Positions 8,988 through 17,449 of a stretch of DNA of 49,927 nt are shown here, piece by piece; positions within the stretch are counted from its first letter, which is position 1; each line of letters starts with the position of its first letter. A model generated the notes under the pieces. That model was not told where the DNA came from and ran no database searches. It saw nothing but the letters and a program-made list of their open reading frames with translations. The stretch lies in assembly GCA_903896745.1 (NCBI GenBank), contig CAITZA010000152.1, positions 1 to 49,927 on the forward strand, in the 5' to 3' direction. The DNA comes from an uncultured Desulfomonile sp. GTDB taxonomy: Bacteria; Desulfobacterota; Desulfomonilia; Desulfomonilales; Desulfomonilaceae. The position numbers and the translations under genes are program-made.

Positions 8988-9327
8988 TCCTGGCTCCATT
9001 CATTGACAGGTTTGTCAAGTTTCCCTGACATTGGTTTCATCGATTAACAATCTGATCAGGCTACCTTATCAGATAATAAGTCAAGAGGCGAGAGGATCAA
9101 TGGTTATATTGTCTACTGATTCAGTAAGGAATTTTTTTTCTTGAGATATTAACTCATAAGGTGTAATTGATATTTAAAATGAGCCCGTTTCTGGAAATCC
9201 CCGTTTTCCGTTTGCGTCTGTTTCAGATATCCAGGAGCAAATTGACTGTTTATGGATTTCCTAAATATTTTTTTGGATTTTTCCTGGAAGATATAACATC
9301 CACATACCCCAAGGAGGAGTAAGGATT
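8988..9327. promoter_or_regulatory. Upstream region of the beta-oxidation operon
   Basis: A 340-bp gap between the divergent TPR gene and the acyl-CoA dehydrogenase gene. A plausible sigma-70 promoter for the operon is TTGACT (9242-9247), an 18-bp spacer and TATTTT (9266-9271). It would give a leader of about 50 nt that ends with a strong AAGGAGGAG Shine-Dalgarno. Upstream lies the perfect dyad TACTGA-T-TCAGTA (9114-9126) and the inverted CTTAT...ATAAG (9065-9080). Both are possible operator sites for a fatty-acid regulator. Promoter and operators are inferred from sequence only. Confidence 0.35.
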
Positions 9328-11187
9328 ATGGCCAATCTTTTAGTTGATGAGCGCGATGCCAAGTTCGTGCTTTACGAACAATTTAACATCGAAGATCTTT
9401 GCCAGGCGGAAACTTATAGTGAGTTTTCCAGAGAGATGTTCGACATGGTTATGGATGCGGCTCAAAAACTGGCTGAGAAGGAGCTTGCGCCGACGAACGC
9501 TGATGGAGACGCCAAGGGAGTCAAGCTGGAGGATGGACAGGTAAGGGTACCTGAGAGTTTTCATACTGCCTATCAGCGTTATTGCGAAGGTGGCTGGGCT
9601 GCTCTGCCTGTGTCTCAGGACATGGGTGGACAGGGATTCCCGAATGTAATGTATATTGCTACGATGGAGCTGTTCGTTGCCGCCAACCAGGCGCTATTGA
9701 TGTACCCGGGACTTACTATCGGAGCGGCCAGGTTAATTGAGCTTTATGGAACCGAAGAACAGCAGCGCCTGTACATGGACAGCATGTATACAGGTGAATT
9801 CTGCGGAACAATGTGCCTTACCGAGCCTCAGGCGGGCAGCGATGTAGGCGCATTAAGAACAAAGGCCATCAGGCGACCTGACGGAACATATTCGATCCAG
9901 GGCGGCAAGATTTTCATATCCGCCGGAGATCATGACCTGACCGACAATATCATTCACATGGTGCTGGCGCGTGTTGAAGGAGGTCCCGCCGGAACAAAAG
10001 GGATCAGCATCTTCATCGTTCCCAAGAAGAGACTTGAAAATGATGAATGGGTGGACAATGACGTAGTATGCATGGCCACCGAGAAGAAGATGGGAATTCA
10101 TGCGTCTGCCACCTGCGCCCTGAATTTCGGTGAGAAGGACAATTGTATCGGATACCTTTTGGGTGAAGAGAACATGGGTATGAAGATCATGTTCAACATG
10201 ATGAATGAGGCCCGTCTATCCGTTGGGGTTCAGGGTCTTGCGCAGGCCAGCACAGCCTACATGCATGCGCTGAAATACGCGAAAGAGCGTTATCAGGGCC
10301 CGGAAATCACCACAATGAAAGACCCGAAGGCCCCCAAGGTGCCTATCATCCAGCATCCGGATGTCAGACGCATGCTGATGTGGATGAAGAGTGTCACTGA
10401 AGGCATGAGGGCCCTACTCTACTATGCGGCTTATTGCGAAGACAGGGTTCACATCTCTTCAAACGAAGAAGAAACGGCGAAGTATCAGGGTTTTCTGGAC
10501 ATCCTGATTCCTATCTGCAAGGCGTGGAGCACAGACATGGGCTTCAGGGTTACAGAACTGGCAGTACAGGTTCATGGTGGCTATGGTTACTGCCGGGAGT
10601 ACCCTGTTGAGCAGTTCATGAGGGATTGCAAGATTTCTTCCATATATGAAGGTACCAACGGCATACAGGCGCTGGACCTTGTTGGACGCAAGCTTGGGTA
10701 CAAGCAGGGCATACTGTTCAAGAGTATTGTTTCGGAAACTGGCGCCCTTCTGAAACAGGCCAGGAAGAATTACCGTCTGAAAGATGTGACCGGTCCTTTT
10801 GAAGAGGCCAGGAAGACACTGATCGAAGTCACGAGATACTTCGGGTTGAAGAGCATTACTGAAGACTTCATGATTCCTATTCTTTACGCCACACCGTACC
10901 TTGAACTGTTCGGGGATGTTGCGGTTGGTTTCATGCTACTGTGGCAGGCGGTGATAGCGGATAGGCGTCTGGACGAGCTATATAGCGACGCCAAAGCGGA
11001 CACGCCCGAGAAGAAGGCTGAATTACTGAGGACCAACCGGTCTGCGGCATTCTACAGGGGCAAGGTGGCGTCAGCGGAATTTTTTGCAAACACTATACTA
11101 TCGCTGGCCCCAGGAAAGGCCAGGGCGATTATGAGCGGCGAACGTTCAGCCATAGATCTTCCAGAGGAATCGTTTGCTCTAGTTTAA
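9328..11187 (+). CDS. Long-form acyl-CoA dehydrogenase (DmdC/AcdB-like, ~620 aa)
   Basis: A 619-residue FAD enzyme that puts an alpha,beta double bond into an acyl-CoA and passes electrons to ETF. Order: N-terminal helical domain, the flavin-binding beta domain (CLTEPQAGSDVGALRT, IQGGKIFISAGDH), then the C-terminal helical domain with YGYCREYPVEQFMRD and IYEGTNGIQALDLVGRK, where the Glu of YEGT matches the catalytic base. A further ~130-residue C-terminal extension is typical of this long subfamily, which includes 3-methylmercaptopropionyl-CoA dehydrogenases. The chain length or acid used cannot be read. It is the first gene of an operon with thiolase and a FadB-like protein, preceded by AAGGAGGAG. 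Confidence 0.92.
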   Translation: MANLLVDERDAKFVLYEQFNIEDLCQAETYSEFSREMFDMVMDAAQKLAEKELAPTNADGDAKGVKLEDGQVRVPESFHTAYQRYCEGGWAALPVSQDMGGQGFPNVMYIATMELFVAANQALLMYPGLTIGAARLIELYGTEEQQRLYMDSMYTGEFCGTMCLTEPQAGSDVGALRTKAIRRPDGTYSIQGGKIFISAGDHDLTDNIIHMVLARVEGGPAGTKGISIFIVPKKRLENDEWVDNDVVCMATEKKMGIHASATCALNFGEKDNCIGYLLGEENMGMKIMFNMMNEARLSVGVQGLAQASTAYMHALKYAKERYQGPEITTMKDPKAPKVPIIQHPDVRRMLMWMKSVTEGMRALLYYAAYCEDRVHISSNEEETAKYQGFLDILIPICKAWSTDMGFRVTELAVQVHGGYGYCREYPVEQFMRDCKISSIYEGTNGIQALDLVGRKLGYKQGILFKSIVSETGALLKQARKNYRLKDVTGPFEEARKTLIEVTRYFGLKSITEDFMIPILYATPYLELFGDVAVGFMLLWQAVIADRRLDELYSDAKADTPEKKAELLRTNRSAAFYRGKVASAEFFANTILSLAPGKARAIMSGERSAIDLPEESFALV

Positions 11188-11207
11188 TCAAGATTGGAGT
11201 TACAAAT

Positions 11208-12431
11208 ATGAAAGCAAGAAAAGTAGTATTGGTTGACGCTATCCGGACCGCTTTTGGTCGAGCTGGTGAAAAGGGCGTGTTCTGGAACACAAGAGCTGAC
11301 GATATGGTTGTGAAGGTAATTCGTGAGCTAATGCGCCGTAATCCTCAATTGAAACCGGAGATGGTGGAAGAAAACGCTTGGGGCGTTTTTTGCCAGGAAA
11401 AGGATCAGGGTCTGACACTTGGAAGAACATCGGTAATACTTGCGGGTTTACCCGAAACTGTGGCCGGATACTCTATTGACCGTATGTGCGCCGGCGGAAT
11501 GAGCGCTATAACCACGGCGGCTTCAGCGATAGCGCTGGGGGGATGTGATGTTGCGATAGCCGGTGGTGTCGAACACATGGGACATCACCCCATGGGCGCA
11601 ACCGCTGACCCGAACCCAAGATTTCTCACGGATAAACTCGTTGATCAAAGCGCCATGTCCATGGGTATGACGGCTGAAAACCTGCATGACATGTTCCCGG
11701 AAATAACCAAGGACATGACGGATGAATACTCTCTGAATTGTCAGAGAAAGGCGGCTAACGCGATTGAGTCGGGCAAGATAGCAGAGATGATAGTTCCGAT
11801 GACCGTTTATACAAAGAACGGTTGGGTTGTCGCAGACAAGGATGAACAGCCCCGACCCGAAACTACACGGGAAGGTCTGGCCAAGCTGAAAACTCCTTTT
11901 AGGGTCATGGGAAATGTCACCGCAGGAAATTCCTCCGGTTTGAATGATGGAGCGGCGGGCTGTTTGCTGATGACTGCCGAAAAGGCCGAAGAGCTTGGCC
12001 TTGAGCCAAAAATGGAACTCAAATCCTTCGCTTATGCGGGAGTAAAACCCGAAATAATGGGCATCGGCCCTATTCCGGCTACTCACAGGGCGCTTAAGAA
12101 CGCTGGTTTAACAATTGAAGATATCGGACTCGTTGAGCTTAACGAGGCGTTCGCCGTCCAGGCAATTGCGTTTATGAATGAATTCGGGCTGAAGTTCCCC
12201 GATGATCCCAAGATGAACATTTATGGCGGCGCCATTGCCTTTGGGCATCCACTGGCTTCCTCCGGAATAAGGTTGTCCTGTCACCTGATGCATGCTTTCA
12301 AGGAACATCCTGAAGTCAAGTACGGGCTCACAACCATGTGCGTAGGACTTGGCCAGGGTGGAACCGTGATCTGGAAAAATCTTCAGCGTAACGGAAAAAA
12401 AGATTCGAAAGAGCACAAGGAAAAGGACTGA
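11208..12431 (+). CDS. Acetyl-CoA acyltransferase (3-ketoacyl-CoA thiolase)
   Basis: A 407-residue thiolase that cleaves 3-ketoacyl-CoA with CoA to acetyl-CoA and a shortened acyl-CoA. The nucleophilic Cys94 sits in DRMCAGGMSAI. The other active-site blocks are NEAFAVQAIAF, GGAIAFGHPLASSGIR (catalytic His) and TMCVGLGQGG (second Cys). Length and layout fit the FadA/AcaB degradative thiolases rather than the HMG-CoA-linked acyl transferases. GGAG lies 8 nt before the ATG, and the gene follows the acyl-CoA dehydrogenase by 20 bp. Its partner, the fused hydratase/dehydrogenase, follows after 120 bp. Confidence 0.94.
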   Translation: MKARKVVLVDAIRTAFGRAGEKGVFWNTRADDMVVKVIRELMRRNPQLKPEMVEENAWGVFCQEKDQGLTLGRTSVILAGLPETVAGYSIDRMCAGGMSAITTAASAIALGGCDVAIAGGVEHMGHHPMGATADPNPRFLTDKLVDQSAMSMGMTAENLHDMFPEITKDMTDEYSLNCQRKAANAIESGKIAEMIVPMTVYTKNGWVVADKDEQPRPETTREGLAKLKTPFRVMGNVTAGNSSGLNDGAAGCLLMTAEKAEELGLEPKMELKSFAYAGVKPEIMGIGPIPATHRALKNAGLTIEDIGLVELNEAFAVQAIAFMNEFGLKFPDDPKMNIYGGAIAFGHPLASSGIRLSCHLMHAFKEHPEVKYGLTTMCVGLGQGGTVIWKNLQRNGKKDSKEHKEKD

Positions 12432-12551
12432 GCCACGGCTTGACAGAGCCCATTCCCGAGGTACGGAACTTTTTATGAAGCGTTTATTGACAAACTTTCC
12501 TAAACGATTTGACCGATAACCATGCGAAGGAAGCTTTAGAAAGGAATAGCC

Positions 12552-14603
12552 ATGGCTGAAGCGCCCACTTTATTTCACACAACGTATTACAAATCGCGTG
12601 TCGGCAAGATAGCGATTGTTACCATGGACAATGGTGAGGATTACAAGAAGCCCAACACATTCGGAGAAGCCGCTCTGGGGTCTTTACACAAAGCCATCAA
12701 CAAGATCGAGGCTGATAAAGAAGTAAAGGGAATGATGCTTTGCGGAAAGCACTATATATTTGCGGCCGGCGCCGACCTGATGCAGGTTCCGTTCATTAAC
12801 ACGTTTGAACAGGGCCGCCAGATTGGGGCCGCCGGCCATGCGGCCATGAAGAGGATAATGGACCTCAAGATTCCGACACTTGCAGCGATTAATGGCGCCG
12901 CCCTAGGCGGCGGACTTGAAATATCGCTGTATTGTGATTACAGAACGGTTTCAAAATCTGTTCCTGCGATCGCGTTTCCCGAATGTTTTCTGGGTTTGGT
13001 GCCTGGATGGGGCGGCTCGACATTGACCCCCAGGCTCATAGGACCCGAAAAGGCCCTCGAACTCATCGTATATAACCCGCTAAACCAGAACAGGATGCTG
13101 GACGGAACAAAGGCCTTTCAGGTTGGATTGGCCGACAGACTGTTCGAGTCTGTGGAGTTTTTTGATCAATCCCTCGCGCTGCTGGTCGATTTGATTGACG
13201 GGACGGAGAAGATTGAGAGACCGGCGCCTGATATGTCGAAGGTTAAGCAGCATTGCGCCGCCGCCAGGAACTACTGCGACCTGCGTGTTCACGGCGCCGC
13301 CCCCGCGCCCTACAGGGCCATAGACCTGGTGGAATCCGCATGTGATCTTTCAAGAACCGTGGATGAATGCTTTGCGGATGAGGACAAGGCTCTTGGTGAT
13401 CTTATAAAAAGCCGCCAGTGCAAGGCAGGCGTTTACAGTTTTGATCTTGTTCAAAGACGGGCTAAAAAGCCTGTGGGTCGCCCTAAGGATATCAAACCCC
13501 GTCCAATCAACAAGGTCGGCATAATTGGCGCCGGTCTTATGGCCTCCCAGCTTGCAATGCTCTTCCTGAGACGTTATGGAGTTCCTGTCGTAATGAAGGA
13601 CATCAAACAGGAATTTCTTGATAAAGGTTTGGGCTATATCAAGGGCGAGTTGTCAGCGCTTGTAAGCAAGGGACGCATGACCAGGGCCAAAGCTGACCAT
13701 CTATTTCACATACTTATCGGTACCCTTGACTGGAAAGACTTCTCTGACTGCGATTTCGTCATCGAAGCTGTTTTTGAAGAAATGCCCATAAAGCAGGAGG
13801 TTTTTGCGCAGGCGGAAGAAGTCGTGTCGCCTACCTGCATTCTGGCAACAAACACTTCGAGCCTCTCTGTGTCGGAAATGGCCTCTAAGCTCAAAAACCC
13901 CGAGCGGGTGGTTGGATTCCATTTCTTCAACCCCGTGGCGGTGTTACCTCTTCTGGAAATCATCAAGGGCGAAAAAACAGATGACGCCACCCTTGTCACG
14001 GCGTTTGAATGCGCCAAGAAGCTTAAGAAAAATGCGATCCTGGTAAAGGATTCTCCGGCGTTTCTTGTCAACAGGCTCTTGACCAAGCTGTTGACCGATT
14101 GTTTTCAGATGGTTGAGGAAGGCGCCACATTCGAACAGGTGGACGACGCCTGTCTGGCTCTGGGCCTTCCGATGGCCCCGTTTGATCTGCTGGCTTTTGT
14201 GGGGACAGCCGTGGCCTATCATGTCGGAGAGACATGCCACAGAGCATGGCCAGCGAGATTTCCTCTTAATGACCGTCTCAGGAATATGGTCGAGGCCAGG
14301 GTTCCCAATATTTATCAGGGCATGGGTCCCGGCAAGCAGGTAAACCCGAAGGTGGCTGAGATATTCGCCAACAGGGGAGACAAGGAATTCGTCAAAGAGG
14401 AAATTCTTGACAGAATCCTTACCAACCTGACTCTGGAAATAGATCACGTGTTGAAGGAAAAGGTTGTTCAGGATCCGAAGGATGTGGACACCGCAATGAT
14501 ACTGGGTGCAGGCTGGCCGTTCTTCAATGGCGGTATAACACTGTATCTGGATGTTGTGGGCTACACCCCCAAAGTACTCCAGAAGGTATTCTTCTCCTTC
14601 TAG
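12552..14603 (+). CDS. Fused enoyl-CoA hydratase / 3-hydroxyacyl-CoA dehydrogenase (FadB/FadJ-like)
   Basis: A 683-residue bifunctional beta-oxidation protein. Residues ~1-250 form a crotonase domain, with the oxyanion-hole segments FAAGADLMQVP and NGAALGGGLEISLYCD, and the acid residues in AFPECFLGLVPGWGGS. From about residue 315 comes the NAD domain (GIIGAGLMASQLAM), then TNTSSLSVSEMA, the catalytic His in VGFHFFNPVAVLPLLEII, and the C-terminal helical domain. It hydrates enoyl-CoA and oxidises the L-3-hydroxyacyl-CoA, yielding NADH. The NAD fingerprint reads GAGLMA where many relatives have GAGxMG. AAGGA precedes the ATG, and the operon ends at the hairpin 28 bp past the stop. Confidence 0.93.
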   Translation: MAEAPTLFHTTYYKSRVGKIAIVTMDNGEDYKKPNTFGEAALGSLHKAINKIEADKEVKGMMLCGKHYIFAAGADLMQVPFINTFEQGRQIGAAGHAAMKRIMDLKIPTLAAINGAALGGGLEISLYCDYRTVSKSVPAIAFPECFLGLVPGWGGSTLTPRLIGPEKALELIVYNPLNQNRMLDGTKAFQVGLADRLFESVEFFDQSLALLVDLIDGTEKIERPAPDMSKVKQHCAAARNYCDLRVHGAAPAPYRAIDLVESACDLSRTVDECFADEDKALGDLIKSRQCKAGVYSFDLVQRRAKKPVGRPKDIKPRPINKVGIIGAGLMASQLAMLFLRRYGVPVVMKDIKQEFLDKGLGYIKGELSALVSKGRMTRAKADHLFHILIGTLDWKDFSDCDFVIEAVFEEMPIKQEVFAQAEEVVSPTCILATNTSSLSVSEMASKLKNPERVVGFHFFNPVAVLPLLEIIKGEKTDDATLVTAFECAKKLKKNAILVKDSPAFLVNRLLTKLLTDCFQMVEEGATFEQVDDACLALGLPMAPFDLLAFVGTAVAYHVGETCHRAWPARFPLNDRLRNMVEARVPNIYQGMGPGKQVNPKVAEIFANRGDKEFVKEEILDRILTNLTLEIDHVLKEKVVQDPKDVDTAMILGAGWPFFNGGITLYLDVVGYTPKVLQKVFFSF

Positions 14604-14630
14604 AAAAAGTGTATTTGGCTCAAAAGCAAT

Positions 14631-14669
14631 GAAGCGTCTTCAGATTTCTGAGGACGCTTCTTTTTTTTT
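14631..14669 (+). terminator. Intrinsic terminator of the beta-oxidation operon
   Basis: A 13-bp stem (GAAGCGTCTTCAG pairing with CTGAGGACGCTTC, one G-U pair) has a 4-nt ATTT loop and is followed directly by nine T residues. It lies 28 nt after the hydratase/dehydrogenase stop. On the opposite strand the hairpin lacks a clean T tract, so it mainly ends plus-strand transcription, although the minus-strand PhoU-like gene also ends close by. Confidence 0.93.
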
Positions 14670-14694
14670 ATGGACAAAATTATTATGGGGCCTG

Positions 14695-15408
14695 TCAGGC
14701 CGGGGTTGAGTCAAGCGAGACTATGGTGAGGTAAATCTTGTTAATGTAGTCATAGATACTGTTAAAGGAGTCGAGTATCCTGATATAGAGCGAGGAAGCC
14801 AGAGGTGAACAGAAGCCTCGCTCGAGACGATCCCAGTGGGCAAACCTGGCATGCTCGACAAGGTCAGCCAACTGGCCGGCCTGACCCTTGATGTGATCCA
14901 GAAGGAACTTGTTGTGTGTCAGGAACGCGTCACGCAAGTTCTTGAGAATGTCTATTGTTAACCCAAATATTTCGTCCAGCTCACGATGAGCCTTGTCTGA
15001 AAACGGGATACCGTCCTTGATCTTGTTTCTCAGGCAATTCATGAGCGCTTCGAGCATCACTCCCACCCTTTCGAGTCGGCTCGGCAGGCGGATTGCCACT
15101 CGAAACACATTTTCACCCAAGACTTCATATTCCCTTACAAGATCTGTTGTGCAGTTCTTTTCCTGTTCTCTGATCTGACTGAACAAGCTCTCACAATCGC
15201 AGAGTTTTTCGTCACGCTCACTCTTGAATCCTGTTTGAAGTATCTTGGTCATTTCGATCATTTGATCGACCATTTTTACAAGAGTTCTCTCAGGTGTATC
15301 GCAGGCGTAACCCTCAGGGGCTGTTCCCTCTTCCATTCGCTCAACCTCTGAATCGAGTTTTGGGCTTAGTATGCGAAGTGGGTTCCAAACATATCGGGTG
15401 TCTTTCAT
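14695..15408 (-). CDS. PhoU-like helical-bundle protein
   Basis: A 237-residue, nearly all-helical soluble protein resembling the PhoU/DUF47 fold: two three-helix repeats with charged, amphipathic helices. Phrases such as CESLFSQIREQEKN, VRVAIRLPSRLERVGVMLEAL-like and DIYDYINKIYLTI-like segments echo PhoU domains, but the match is by eye and moderate. PhoU proteins bind metal and regulate phosphate transporters or kinases. The usable start is the ATG at 15408, with GGAG 6 nt upstream; the TTG at 15426 would bury that signal. It lies 111 bp downstream of rnfB on the same strand, behind a U-less hairpin, so it may be the last gene of the rnf transcript. A role with Rnf is unknown. Confidence 0.55.
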   Translation of the reverse strand: MKDTRYVWNPLRILSPKLDSEVERMEEGTAPEGYACDTPERTLVKMVDQMIEMTKILQTGFKSERDEKLCDCESLFSQIREQEKNCTTDLVREYEVLGENVFRVAIRLPSRLERVGVMLEALMNCLRNKIKDGIPFSDKAHRELDEIFGLTIDILKNLRDAFLTHNKFLLDHIKGQAGQLADLVEHARFAHWDRLERGFCSPLASSLYIRILDSFNSIYDYINKIYLTIVSLDSTPA

Positions 15409-15468
15409 TGCGAGCTCCTTTCTCAAACAGAGCGATCACAAATTTTGTAAAGATTTACCGGGTATTGA

Positions 15469-15496
15469 TATGATGACTGAGCTTTCAGTCATCATA
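15469..15496 (-). other. Perfect hairpin between rnfB and the PhoU-like gene
   Basis: A 12-bp perfect inverted repeat (TATGATGACTGA and TCAGTCATCATA) with a 4-nt loop sits in the 111-bp gap. No T run follows on either strand, so it is not a classic terminator. It could be a processing or stability hairpin that separates rnf from the PhoU-like message, or an operator dyad. Confidence 0.6.
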
Positions 15497-15519
15497 AACT
15501 CATTACTTGACAAGAGGCC

Positions 15520-16437
15520 TCAGGATTCCTTGGCCGTCGATTCCTGTGCGGCCTTTGCAGCGGCTGCCGCTTTTTTCTGAGCCTGCTCGGTCTTGATCTG
15601 TTCTACGGCTTTTGACTGACGCTCTGGGTCAGTATATCTGAAAATGAACTGTTTGCTACAAGCCCACACACCGGATTTGGCGGCTTCTTCATCGCATTTT
15701 TCGTAATCAATTTCAATCTTGTCATTAACCATGTTGATGACATCTTTGGCCTTTCGAGTGCAAGCGGCGCAATGAATGCATCCGGCCTTGCAAACATTCG
15801 AGACCGCTTTTCCGGAATCCTTGCTACTACAAGGAACATATACGGGAGCGTCTTTCGGGATGATCTGCAACACCTGTTTGGGGCAGTTCCTCACGCAAAC
15901 GCCGCAACCGGTGCAGGCTTCCGGGTCTATAACAGGCATGTTGTCTTTCATGTGTATGGCATGGAAAGGACATGCCGCCTCACAATCTCCATACCCGATG
16001 CAGGCGTAAGTACATTCATAAGGGCCGCCGAAGGCAATTGCGGCGCCCTGGCATGTATCATATCCCACATAGGAGTATTTCTTGTTTACCTGCCCTTCGT
16101 TTCTTGAGCAACGAAGCACAGAGATTATTGGAGCAGCGGCTCCGGCGGATTTTCCGGTGATTTCCGCAACTTTCTCAGCGACAGCCTGTTTACCTGGCGC
16201 ACATTTGTTTGGAGGGCAATTGGGATCGTTAACGGTCGCCTCTGCGTACGATTCGCATCCGGCATACCCGCAAGCCCCACAATTAGCGCCTGGCAGACAG
16301 GCTCGCACAGCTTCTATCTTCGGGTCTACCTTAACAGCAAATTTCTTTGCGGCGATGGCAAGAGCAAGTCCGCAAAGTATGCCAAAGATCAGGAAAAACA
16401 TTATACCATTTAGAGCTATGGTCCACACACTGTCCAT
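15520..16437 (-). CDS. rnfB: Rnf complex subunit B (Fe-S ferredoxin-like)
   Basis: A 305-residue subunit that accepts electrons from ferredoxin on the cytoplasmic side and passes them into the membrane part of Rnf. An N-terminal transmembrane helix (residues ~7-30) is followed by the 4Fe-4S region with C47, C53, C56, C61 and later cysteines (CGACGYAGC). Ferredoxin-type clusters follow (CIGYGDCEAACP and CTGCGVCVRNCPK), then an extra Cys-rich segment (CIHCAACTRKA). The last ~35 residues are an Ala/Lys/Gln-rich tail. GGAGG precedes the ATG. It is the last rnf gene in the order C-D-G-E-A-B. Confidence 0.96.
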   Translation of the reverse strand: MDSVWTIALNGIMFFLIFGILCGLALAIAAKKFAVKVDPKIEAVRACLPGANCGACGYAGCESYAEATVNDPNCPPNKCAPGKQAVAEKVAEITGKSAGAAAPIISVLRCSRNEGQVNKKYSYVGYDTCQGAAIAFGGPYECTYACIGYGDCEAACPFHAIHMKDNMPVIDPEACTGCGVCVRNCPKQVLQIIPKDAPVYVPCSSKDSGKAVSNVCKAGCIHCAACTRKAKDVINMVNDKIEIDYEKCDEEAAKSGVWACSKQFIFRYTDPERQSKAVEQIKTEQAQKKAAAAAKAAQESTAKES

Positions 16438-16490
16438 TTTATAGCGCCTCCAAGGAGAGTCCTGGTCTCCTTTTTATCTTGTTTGAACCT

Positions 16491-17447
16491 CTAGAAGATT
16501 GACAAACCGGAAAATCCGAGGAATGCCAGGGCAAAAAGTCCAGCTACGACGAATGCTATCGGCAGCCCTTTAAAAACAGCCGGCACCCTACACAGCTCGA
16601 GCTTCTCTCTCACGCATGACATCAGGAACAACGCAATGGCAAAACCTACTCCAGCGCCCAATCCCTCTGTTATGCTCTCGAAAAGACCATAACCACTATC
16701 AACATTAATCAGCGGAACAGCCAGAATGATGCAGTTGGTAACGATTAATACCAGGTACACCCCCAACTTCTTGAACAGGTAGGGGTTAACTTTTCTCAAT
16801 ATGGTGTCCATGGCCTGAACAAAAATTGCTACCGTGCCGATAAACACGATAATTTTAAGGAACTGAAGTTGAAGCGCCAGCAACACATAGGTATAAAGCG
16901 CCCAGCAAAAGATTGCGCTCAAAACCATAACCACCGTGAATGTGATACCCATTCCGATGGAAGTTTCTTTCTTCTGGGAAACTCCGAAAAAGATACAAAG
17001 CCCCAGGTACTTCGTGAAAACGAAGTTATTTATGAGCATGGCCCCCAGCAGGATGGTCAACAGAATCTGAGCCTGACTCTTCTTTACAGAGAACTCCAGT
17101 TTTCCAAGGAGCTTGCCATCAGACAGAACATCTTTGGCTTCTACAGTGTATTCACTCGAAAGGTTCAATGGATCCTGAAACTTGAGGTCCACGGTTGTAC
17201 GTCTGGCGTCGAGAGTGGCGGATTCCACGGGAACCTTGATATCCGGGTCTGTCTTCTGGAACACATTGTAATTGGAAGGGTTCTTTGCCCAGGAGTCATC
17301 CACCGGCGCCGAAAATGATATTGTGATTTCGGTATCTTTCTTGAATGAACCGCTAGATGAGGCCTCAGAGTAGCTCACACAGCTCAGCGTCACAAGTAGC
17401 GCTACTCCAAGCGCAAGGAATGCTCGGGATAATCGTATCTTTTTCAT
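16491..17447 (-). CDS. rnfA: Rnf complex subunit A with an exported Ig-like N-terminal domain
   Basis: Residues ~126-318 are a complete RnfA membrane core of the normal ~193 residues: LINNFVFTKYLGLC, LVLIVTNCIIL and CVREKLELCRVPAVFKG. C151 and C239 match the two RnfA cysteines that hold the intramembrane [2Fe-2S] cluster. Ahead of it are ~125 additional residues: a Sec signal-like segment (1-29, probable cleavage after SEA) and a beta-rich domain (about 33-123) like the SbsA/Big_5 bacterial Ig fold (TEITISFSAPVDDSW, NPSNYNVF, LSSEYTVEA). There is no stop between the parts, and the ATG lies 2 nt after the rnfE stop with GGGAGGGG upstream, so this is the real start. The domain should face the periplasm; its function is unknown. 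Confidence 0.93.
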   Translation of the reverse strand: MKKIRLSRAFLALGVALLVTLSCVSYSEASSSGSFKKDTEITISFSAPVDDSWAKNPSNYNVFQKTDPDIKVPVESATLDARRTTVDLKFQDPLNLSSEYTVEAKDVLSDGKLLGKLEFSVKKSQAQILLTILLGAMLINNFVFTKYLGLCIFFGVSQKKETSIGMGITFTVVMVLSAIFCWALYTYVLLALQLQFLKIIVFIGTVAIFVQAMDTILRKVNPYLFKKLGVYLVLIVTNCIILAVPLINVDSGYGLFESITEGLGAGVGFAIALFLMSCVREKLELCRVPAVFKGLPIAFVVAGLFALAFLGFSGLSIF

Positions 17448-17449
17448 TT

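Noticed and set aside
11523-12086. A 187-codon minus-strand frame
   Set aside because: It is antisense to the thiolase gene and has no Shine-Dalgarno or family motif.
14689-14701. GGCCTG-T-CAGGCC palindrome over the stop of the PhoU-like gene as a terminator
   Set aside because: No T run follows in either direction and it overlaps the coding end; probably chance.
17373-17447. RnfA as a lipoprotein (Cys in TLSC near residue 23)
   Set aside because: The residues at -3 and -2 (Thr, Leu) do not fit a lipobox, and a normal Sec cleavage site (SEA) follows; I prefer an ordinary signal peptide.
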